This document shows, one piece after another, positions 26,988-35,900 of a DNA stretch of 38,041 nucleotides. The stretch comes from Isosphaeraceae bacterium (GTDB lineage Bacteria > Planctomycetota > Planctomycetia > Isosphaerales > Isosphaeraceae), in contig JAJPJC010000045.1 in assembly GCA_021324445.1 (NCBI GenBank), forward strand, positions 1 to 38,041. Reading direction: 5' to 3'. The position numbers and the translations under genes were made by a program. The notes under the pieces were generated by a model, which saw only the letters and a list, made by a program, of their open reading frames with translations, searched no databases and was not told the origin of the DNA. Every line of letters begins with the position of its first letter. Position 1 is the first letter of the stretch.

Positions 26988-28320
26988 AACCCCTCCGAAG
27001 GTAAGGGAGAACCGGCGAGGTGCGGGACGGGACGCTCCATCACCGTCATGAGGTGCCAATCTCGGAGTCCGACGAGCACCACCACTCGCGGGCATCCCAA
27101 GACTGAAGGGTTGTCGGAATTGTATCGAGGAGTCCGGGTCCTGCCTAGACAGGCCCCTCAATCTCGTCATGTTGGCATCGTTGCGTTGCAGATTGTCAAC
27201 ACACTGGGCCGATCGGATGCAAGATCTGGCAGGCTTCGCAGTCCTTGGGCCTTGTTTTGGATGGGCGAATCTGCGGATGGGGGAGTTCCGTGCGGATGAG
27301 CAAGGAATCCACGGCGGAGCGATTTCCGGGGTGGTTCGCTGGCCACGGTGCGAGGGTCGCGGTACACTACGCTGAGAGCTGATGCGTCATCGCCCCGGGC
27401 CCCCATGTGACTCCACGCAGTCGGGTGGGCGGCCAGGGTCCGAAGGCCGTCACGCTCGCCGCCCGGCCGGGTTGGCTGGGCGTGCGGCCGGTCGCGGGCG
27501 TCGACCGGCCGCGGGTGGTACAGGCGATCGGCGGACCGCCGGCTCGACCGCGGTCGGCACCGCGCCGCGTACCCCCTGGTTCTACCCGCGTCGCGCGGGG
27601 AGGTGTCCCGTGTCGCTCCTGATCCTGTCCCGGCTGCGAGAAGCGTCCGGCTTGAAGTTTCCAACGAATGGTCCCCGTTCGGATCCCAAAACTGACCAAT
27701 CGCGCTACTCCCCTCAACTCAAGCACCTCCATTCTGACGCCGAGCCTCCAGAAGAAGCCGTCCGCGAGCTGGAAGCCCCCGAGTCGTGGCACCGGTGCCG
27801 CGTCGAGGCTCCCGATGCGGGGCGCGGAGAACCCTATCCGGCCGAACGACACTTCACCCACGGCCGCAGTCGGAGCTGAGCGGTCGGGCCAGGCGAAACG
27901 TCTGGGCCCGAAGGCCCCACCGCACGGTTCCGATGGCCGCCGCTGCCATCTTCCCATCCGGCCGGCAATGTCGAATCGGCCGGTCCTCGCCTCGATCCCG
28001 CCCAGAGTCCGATCGCCCGGCAGGGATGCCGGGCCGATCCAGTGGGCCAGCCGCGCCGGCTGGCAGAGGGTAGCCGGGAGCGGCTGCCCACCCGGGCTTC
28101 CGCGACTGTCCCCATTCGGGGGAAGCGCCCACTGTAATCTGAACAAAAATTCAGATACAGCGGGTCATCCCACTGCCGGGAGCGAGCGAGTTTCTCGGCC
28201 AATCTCTTGTCAGGCTACCAGGATTTATGAAATAACCAGATGCGACGTGCCGACGGTCGAGTTACCCCCCTTGCCCATCATACCACGCCTAACTGATTGT
28301 CTGCGTGCGGAGCATCATCA
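26988..28320. other. 1.3 kb gene-free stretch upstream of pfaD
   Basis: Divergent leader region between the GlmU-like gene and the lipid-synthase operon. Several GC-rich open frames cover it, but none has a ribosome-binding site, family motifs or protein-like composition. The last 180 bases (about 28140-28300) are markedly AT-richer than the surroundings. They include a small CTGAA-TTCAG hairpin near 28138-28153 and TTGTCA near 28206, so the pfaD promoter is probably there. No tRNA or known riboswitch pattern was found. Confidence 0.5.
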
Positions 28321-29907
28321 GTGGTTGTCGCCGCGAGAGAGATTGCCACCTGGGAGGATGCGCTGGGACGAATCGCCAGGTCCTTTCTGGTGGTCAGACA
28401 GCACGACGGCTACGGATTCGTGGACGGCTCCTCCTGGAGCGGGCATGGCAACGGCGATGGCGACGTGGTGGCGCACCTGCCGGCCTGTCACCTGGAGACG
28501 CTGGGGGACGCCGGTTTTGTGGCCGAGCACCGGCTCCGCTATCCGTGCATGTCCGGGGCGATGGCCAACGGGATCGGATCGGTGGACGTGGTGGAAGCGA
28601 TGGGCCGGCAGGGGATGCTGGGGGTTTTCGGCGCGGCGGGCCTGCCGCTGGGGGCGGTCGAGGAAGCGATCGATCGGATCCAGCGCAGCCTGGGTGAGGC
28701 GACGCCCTACGCCTTCAACTTGATTCACAGCCCGGGTGAGCCCGACCTGGAGTCGGCGGTGGTGGATCTGTATCTCCGGCGGAGGATCCGCCTGGTCGAG
28801 GCGTCGGCCTTTCTCAACCTGACCTTGCCGTTGGTCCGCTATCGGGTCGCGGGGATTGGCCGCGACGGCGCGGGTCGGATCGTGGCACCGAATCGGATCA
28901 TCGCCAAGGTGTCGCGGGTCGAAGTCGCCTCCAAGTTCCTGGCCCCGCCGCCGGCCCGATTCCTCCGCGAGCTGGTGGCCCGGGGAGAGATCACCCCGGA
29001 CCAGGCGGAATGGGCCGGGAGCATCCCCCTGGCCGAAGACATCACGGCCGAGGCCGACTCGGGGGGCCACACCGACAATCAGCCGGCGATTGTGCTGTTG
29101 CCGACGATGCTGGCGTTGCGCGATCGCGTGCAGGCCGAGCACGGTTATGACCGGCCGCTCCGGGTCGGCGCCGCCGGCGGCATCTCCACGCCCTGGGCCG
29201 CGGCGGCGGCCCTGGCGATGGGTGCGGCCTACGTGGTCTCGGGATCGGTCAACCAAGCCTGCGTCGAGGCCGGCACCTCGGCCCTGGTCCGGCGCATGCT
29301 GGCCGAGGCCCAGCAGGCCGACGTGGCGATGGCCCCGGCGGCGGACATGTTCGAGATGGGGGTCAGGGTCCAGGTGCTCAAACGCGGCACCCTCTTCGCC
29401 ATGCGGGCCGCCAAGCTGTACGAGCTCTATCGCAGCCACGACAGCCTGGATCAGCTCCCCGCCGGTGAGCGCGCGGCGCTGGAACGGACGATCTTCCGGG
29501 CCCCGATCGAGTCGATCTGGGAGCAGACCCAGGCGTATTTTCGCCAGCGCGACCCCAGCCGGATCGAGCAGGCGCAGCGCAACCCCAAGCAGAAGATGGC
29601 GCTGGTCTTCCGCTGGTACCTCGGCATGTCGTCGCAGTGGGCCAACCGCGGCGTCCCCTCCCGCACGGTCGACTACCAGATCTGGTGCGGCCCGGCCATG
29701 GCCGCGTTCAACGATTGGGTTCGCGGCACGTTCCTCGAGCCGCCCGAGAATCGCCGGGTTGCGACCATCGCCCTGAACATCCTCTACGGCGCCGCGGTCT
29801 TGACCCGAGCCCGGATCCTCAACGCCCAGGGAGTGAGCCTCCCCCCAGGCGTGCCCCGCCTGGCACCGCGGGACCTCGTCGAGATCGAGAACCTCAGTAG
29901 TGGCTAG
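28321..29907 (+). CDS. pfaD: PfaD family enoyl reductase of polyunsaturated fatty acid/polyketide synthesis
   Basis: 528 residues from a GTG at 28321 with GGAG eight bases upstream. A TTG at 28297 is a weaker alternative. The protein is an FMN-dependent TIM-barrel enzyme of the nitronate-monooxygenase/FabK superfamily. Visible motifs are RYPCMSGAMANGIGSVDVVE, GMLGVFGAAGLPL, ADSGGHTDNQPA (about residue 245), VGAAGGISTPWAAAAALAMG (about 284-303; phosphate binding) and AAYVVSGSVNQACVEAGTS. The C-terminal third, with FRWYLGMSSQWANRG and DYQIWCGPAMAAFNDWV, is specific to PfaD. It reduces the enoyl-ACP intermediates of the partner synthase in trans. The synthase frame opens within eight bases of its stop. 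The order ER then KS-AT-ACP-KR-DH resembles pfa1-pfa2 of myxobacteria. Confidence 0.95.
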   Translation: MVVAAREIATWEDALGRIARSFLVVRQHDGYGFVDGSSWSGHGNGDGDVVAHLPACHLETLGDAGFVAEHRLRYPCMSGAMANGIGSVDVVEAMGRQGMLGVFGAAGLPLGAVEEAIDRIQRSLGEATPYAFNLIHSPGEPDLESAVVDLYLRRRIRLVEASAFLNLTLPLVRYRVAGIGRDGAGRIVAPNRIIAKVSRVEVASKFLAPPPARFLRELVARGEITPDQAEWAGSIPLAEDITAEADSGGHTDNQPAIVLLPTMLALRDRVQAEHGYDRPLRVGAAGGISTPWAAAAALAMGAAYVVSGSVNQACVEAGTSALVRRMLAEAQQADVAMAPAADMFEMGVRVQVLKRGTLFAMRAAKLYELYRSHDSLDQLPAGERAALERTIFRAPIESIWEQTQAYFRQRDPSRIEQAQRNPKQKMALVFRWYLGMSSQWANRGVPSRTVDYQIWCGPAMAAFNDWVRGTFLEPPENRRVATIALNILYGAAVLTRARILNAQGVSLPPGVPRLAPRDLVEIENLSSG

Positions 29908-29995
29908 TGGCCAGGGGCTCGTGGCGAGAGAAGAGCGGCGCCAGAAGCGCCATCGGCCACCAGCCCGGTTCTGCCTACCTCGAAAGGGCAAAGAC

Positions 29996-32900
29996 TTGAA
30001 TGCGTCCGACCCTTCGGTCCCGGTCCCGGTGGCGATCATCGGCATGGGCTGCCTGTTCCCTCGGGCGGAGGGCCTGTCGCGGTACTGGTCCCTGATCCGC
30101 AACGGCGTCGACGCGATCACCGACGTGCCCGAGTCCCACTGGAGCGTGGCCGACTACTTCGACAGCGATCCCAAGGCCCCCGATCGGACCTATGCGCGCC
30201 GCGGCGGCTTCCTGGCGCCGGTCGATTTCCCGGCACTCGAATTCGGAATCGCGCCGCAGGCGATCGAGGCCACCGACACCACCCAGCTCCTGGGCCTGCT
30301 GGTGGCCAAAGCGGCCCTGGAGGACGCCGGCTATGGTCCCGGGGGCAGCTTCGACCGCGACCGGGTCAGCGTCATCCTCGGCGTCACCGGCACCCTGGAG
30401 CTGGTCATCCCCTTAGGCGCGCGGCTCGGCCATCCCATCTGGCGGCGCGCGCTGGCGGCTGCCGGCGTCGACGACGCCACCAGCGCGGAGGTCGTCCGCC
30501 GCATCGCCGCGGCGTACCTCCCCTGGCAGGAGAACTCCTTCCCCGGCCTGCTCGGCAACGTCGTCGCCGGCCGGATCGCCAACCGGCTCGACCTCCGCGG
30601 CACCAACTGCGTCGTCGACGCCGCCTGCGCCAGCTCGCTCGGCGCCGTCCACCTCGCCCTGCTCGAACTGGCCGCCGGCCGCTGCGACCTGGCCGTCACC
30701 GGCGGACTGGATACGTTCAATGACATATTCATGTATATGTGCTTTAGCAAGACGCCGGCCCTGTCGCCGACGGGGGAGGCGCGGCCGTTCGACGCGGAGG
30801 CGGACGGGACGATCCTGGGGGAGGGTCTGGGGGTGCTGGTGCTGAAGCGGCTGGTGGATGCCCGCCGCGATGGCGACCGGGTGTACGCGGTGATCCGTTC
30901 GCTGGGCAGCTCCAGCGACGGCAAGGGGCAGGCGGTCTACGCGCCCAGCGTGGCGGGGCAGGTCGCCGCCCTGCGGCGGGCCTACGCGGCGGCGGGGATC
31001 GCGCCGGGGACGGTCGAGCTGGTCGAGGCGCACGGCACCGGCACGAAGGCCGGTGATGCGACCGAGCTGGCCGCGCTGGAGGAGGTCTACCGGGGTGGGC
31101 GGCCGGGGGGCGCGTGGTGTGCCCTGGGGTCGGTCAAGTCGCAGGTCGGTCACACCAAGGCCGCAGCGGGTGCGGCGGGCCTGATCAAGGCCGCGCTGGC
31201 GCTGCACCACAAGGTCCTGCCGCCGACCGCGAAGGTCCGCCGGCCGTTGGAGCCGCTGACCCGTGGTGACTCGCCGTTCTACCTCAACACCCAGGCTCGG
31301 CCCTGGCTGACCCCCGCCGAGGGGGCGCCGCGGCGGGCCGCTGTCAGCGCGTTCGGATTCGGCGGCAGCAACTTCCACTGCGTCCTGGAGGAGGCCGAGC
31401 CGCGGAAGCCATCGATCGACTGGGATGGCGACGTGCAGATCCTGGCGTTCTCGGCCGACGAGCCGGCCGAGCTCGACCGGGCCCTGGAGGGGCTGGAAGG
31501 CCAGACGGCGATGGCCTGGGCCGAGCTCCGCGCCACGGCCGCGCGGAGTCGCGCGCGGTTCTGCTCCTCCCATCGTCATCGGCTGGTCCTGGTGGCGCGG
31601 CGCGACGGAATGGACCTGGTCGAGCTGCTGGCCACGGCCCGATCGCGGTTGGAAGCGGTGGGGCAACCGGCCGGCTCGGCGGGGGCCGCGCCCGGCGGTT
31701 GCTCGCGGGTCTTCCTCGGGACAGGTCCGCGCCCGGGTCTGCTCGCCATGCTCTTCCCCGGGCAAGGCTCGCAGTATCTCGGCATGCTGCGGGAACTGGC
31801 CTGCCTGTTCCCGCGGATGCAGGCAGCCCTGTCCCGGATGAACGAGGCCGGCGGTGATCAGGCCGGCCGTTGCTCCGATCGGATCTATCCCCCGCCAGCC
31901 TTCGACGAGGCGGCGCGGGCGGCCGGGGAAGCGGCCCTGCGCGACACCCGCATCGCTCAGCCGGCCATCGGCGCGGTCAGCCTGGGACTCCTGCGGATCC
32001 TCGACGATTTCGGCGTCCGTCCCGACCTGGTCGCCGGCCACAGCTTCGGCGAGCTGACCGCCCTCTGCGCGGCCGGGCGGATCGACGATGCATCCCTGGC
32101 GATGCTGGCGCATCGTCGCGGCGCACTCATGGCCCGATGTGCCGCGCGGGGCTCGGGCGCCATGCTCGCCGTCTTCGCCGCGCCGGCGGAGGTGGCCGCG
32201 CTGGCCCGTGCGCAGGCGCTTGACCTGGTCATTGCCAACAAGAATGCGCCCAGGCAGTGCGTCCTGTCAGGACCGGCTGCGGAGATCGAGCGCGCCCGGC
32301 GGCTGCTGGAGGATCGGCGGATCAAGACCAGCCCCATCCCGGTCTCGGCCGCGTTCCATAGCCGGTTCGTCGCCAGTGCCGCGGAACCGTTCCGCCGCAC
32401 GCTCGAGGCGGTCCCCCTGGGAGCGGCGACGATCCCCGTCTTCGCCAATGCCACGGCGGGGCTCTATCCCGAGGATCCCGGCGCGGCGCGCGAACTGCTG
32501 GCGAGCCAGCTCGTTCGCCCCGTCGAATTCGTCGCTCAGGTCGAGGCCATGTATCGCCTGGGCGCGCGGACCTTCCTGGAGGTCGGTCCCGAGGCCAAGC
32601 TCACGGGACTGGTCCGCTCGATCCTGGCCGGCCGTGAGTGCCAGGCGATGGCCGTCGACGCCTCGCGCGGCGCCGCCGGCAACCTGTATGATCTGGCCTG
32701 CTCGCTCGCAACCTTGGCGGCCTTGGGGTATGCTGTCGACCTCAATCGCTGGGATGACGCCCACCCCAAGCCAGACCGATTGGCGCGGAAACCGAGCCTC
32801 ACTGTGCGGATCTCGGGCTCGAATGCCCGGCCGAAGGACGGACCACCCCACGAACCTCGAAGGAGACCGGCATCGTGTAATCCCGACCAGGCCCGCCCAC

Positions 32901-35900
32901 CGATTTCGCCCCAGGAACCGCCATCGGCTCATCCCCAGCCCCGAGATCCCGCCGAGAACCCTCGACCGATGAACCCTCCGGATTGCTCGCAGTCGAAACA
33001 CTCCAACGGCCAGATCGTCCCACAGGCGCCGCGCTCGCGCGTCCCGGCCGCCGACGGCCGGGCGTTCGCCCTGGAGTCCATCCAGGAGAACCTCGTCGCC
33101 CTCCAGCGCCTCGCCGAGCAGACCGCGGACTTGCACCGCCAGTTCCTCGAAGGCCAGGAGAAGACGCAGCAGACGTTCCGCTGGCTGCTCGAGCATCAGC
33201 AGCGCCTGGCACTCTCCTGTGGGGAACCGGCCAGTTCCCCGACGCTGCCAAAGGCGCAGCCCGCTGGTGAAGAGGACGGGACCGCAGCTCCCCCGGAAGT
33301 TCGCGGCTGGTTCGAGGAGAAGTCGGACCGGTCGCAGGTGCTCACTCCTGCCGGTGCGCGGGCGCTCCCGTTTCCCCCCCTTACGAAGGGGGGGGCAGGG
33401 GGGGTTGAATCGGCGGGAACTTTCCCAGGGGCGGATCCTGCGCCGGGGACCGCGCAGCCCCCCCCTGACCCCCCCTTCGTAAGGGGGGGAAAGTTGGCTG
33501 GTGAGGCTGAGGAGCATCCGAGGATCATTTCCGGCCCCCGCGCGCCGGATGCCGTGACCGCTGCCCTGATCGACGTGGTCGCCGCCAAGACGGGATACCC
33601 GGCCGAGGTCCTCGATCTCGATTTGCAGCTCGACGCCGACCTGGGGATTGATTCGATCAAGCGGGTGGAGATCCTCTCGGCACTCCAGGATCGACACCCG
33701 GAGGTCCCTCCGCCCAGCCCCGAGCAACTGGGCTCCTTCCGGACCCTCCGCGCCATCGCCGAGTTCCTCACCCAGGCCCGGCTCGACCTCCCGCGCGCGG
33801 AGGCGCCGGCCGTCTCGAATCAACCAGCGGGCGTCGAGCGCGGCGACCTTGCCCAGGTGCTCCGGAACACGATCGCCGAGAAGACGGGTTATCCGGCGGA
33901 GATCCTCGAGCTGGAGATGCGGCTCGACGCCGACCTGGGCATTGATTCGATCAAGCGGGTGGAGATCCTCTCGGCGCTCCAGGATCGGCTTCCGGGTCTG
34001 CCCCCGGTGACTCCCGACCGGGTCGGCAGCCTCGTGACTCTCGGTGACATCGTCGCCTTCCTGAATGGAGCCGTCGGATCCGCCCAGACCCCGGACCGGA
34101 ACGCGGAGACGCCCCGGAAGCTCCATTCGCCCGTAGTCGGGACCGGATCGTCATCATCGGATCGTTATGCTCGGGTCTTGCTGGAGGCCGTCGCCGAGAA
34201 GACGGGTTATCCGACGGAACTGCTCGAGCTGGAGATGCGGCTCGACGCCGACCTGGGCATCGATTCGATCAAGCGGGTGGAGATCCTCTCGGCCGTCCAG
34301 GATCGCCTCCCCGAGACGCGCGCCATCGGCCCCGAACAGGCGGGGACGCTCCAGACGCTCCGGCAGATCGTCGAATTCCTCTCGGCGCCGCCCGCTCCGG
34401 CGCCGGCGCCCTGCGACGTCCACCGCAACGGCACGGGTTCCCCACACGTCATCGATGTTGGCTCGAAGGACGAAGATCAGCACCCCACGAGCCCATCGGT
34501 CGTGCTCCGTCGCTGGCAGCCCCGTGCGGTATCCCTGGCATTTCCAGACCGCCGCGCGCGTGTGCCCCTGCGGGCTGGGGGAACAACCTGGATTACCGAT
34601 GACGGCTCCCCCCTGGCCGAAGCGATCCGTGACGAGCTGCTCGATCGAGGCTATCGTCCCCGGATGATTTCGGCCGAGGCGGCGCCGGAGCCGGTCCCCG
34701 AGGCCGACCTCTGCGGCGTGATCATCCTGGCGCCGAGCGATCGCCGCGAAGCGGGATTCCTCGTCAATGGCCTGCGGCTGTTGCGGTCAGCCGGTCCGGC
34801 TCTGGAACGATCGGGCCAGGGCGGAGGCGCCGCGCTGTTGACCGTCTCCCGGCTGGATGGGGAGTTCGCCCTGCTCGGACTGGGACCGGAGATCGATCCG
34901 GTCTCAGGCGCACTGGCTGGCCTGGCCAAGACGGCCGGGCAGGAGTGGCCGGGAGTCCACTGCAAGGCCGTGGACCTGGATGAGGACGCGTTCGAATCGC
35001 CGCGCCAGGCTGCGGTGTCGCTCGTCGACGAGCTGGAGGCGCACGGCCCGGCCGAGGTGGGTCTGAGCCGTCGCGGTCGCATGGTGCTCGAGCTCGAGCC
35101 ATTACCCGAGCCGAGCCCGGCTCGCGACCGGTCCCAACCCGGGCACCGCGGCGGCCTGGTGGTGATCAGCGGAGGGGCACGCGGGATTACGGCCGAGGTC
35201 GCGCTCGCCCTGGCCAGGTCGTCCCAGCCCCGGCTGCTGTTGCTGGGCCGCAGCCCCGAGCCGGGACCCGAGGCCCCCTGGCTGGCGGCTTGCCACGACG
35301 AGGTCGAGCTGAAGCGCGCCCTGCTGGCGCGGCCCGATGGTCCCCGGTCACCGCAGGAGATCGGCGAAGCAGCCCGCCGGATCCTGGCCCAGCGTGAGAT
35401 CCGCCGCAACCTGGGCCGCATCGCCGCCGCCGGCTCGACGGTCGTCTATCGCTCGGTCGACGTACGGGACCAGGCGGCGGTCCGCTCGGCGATCGCGCGG
35501 GGGCGCGACGAGTTTGGACCGGTCCGGGGACTGATCCACGGCGCCGGGGTCCTCGCCGACCGCCGGATCACCGCCCAGACGGATGCGCAATTCGAACACG
35601 TCTTCGACACCAAGGTCCGCGGTTTGCACAACCTGTTCCAGGCAATCGATCCCCACGCGCTGGAATTCCTGGTCCTCTTCTCCTCGTCCTCAGCGCGGTT
35701 CGGCCGGATCGGGCAGGTCGCGTACGCGGCCGCCAATGAATACCTCAACAAGTGGGCCCAGCAGGCGGCCCTGCGGCTGCCGCACTGCCGCGTGGTCTCG
35801 TTCAACTGGGGACCCTGGGCGGGGGGCATGGTCACCGACAGCCTCCGGCCGCTGTTCGAACGCGAAGGACTGGCCCTGATCCCGCCCGAGGCTGGTGCGC

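Noticed and set aside
27420..27470. GC-rich stretch with GGTCCGAAGG considered as a tRNA T-arm
   Set aside because: No matching acceptor stem, anticodon arm or GGTTCGANTCC consensus could be placed.
27367..28146. 259-codon minus-strand frame and overlapping plus-strand frames in the 1.3 kb gap
   Set aside because: No ribosome-binding site, no motif, Arg/Pro/Gly-rich. Frames in several registers are equally open, as expected from base composition.
28318..30120. 600-codon minus-strand frame
   Set aside because: Complement of pfaD and the start of the synthase gene.
32267..34126. 619-codon minus-strand frame
   Set aside because: Complement of the AT and ACP region of the synthase; no independent motif.
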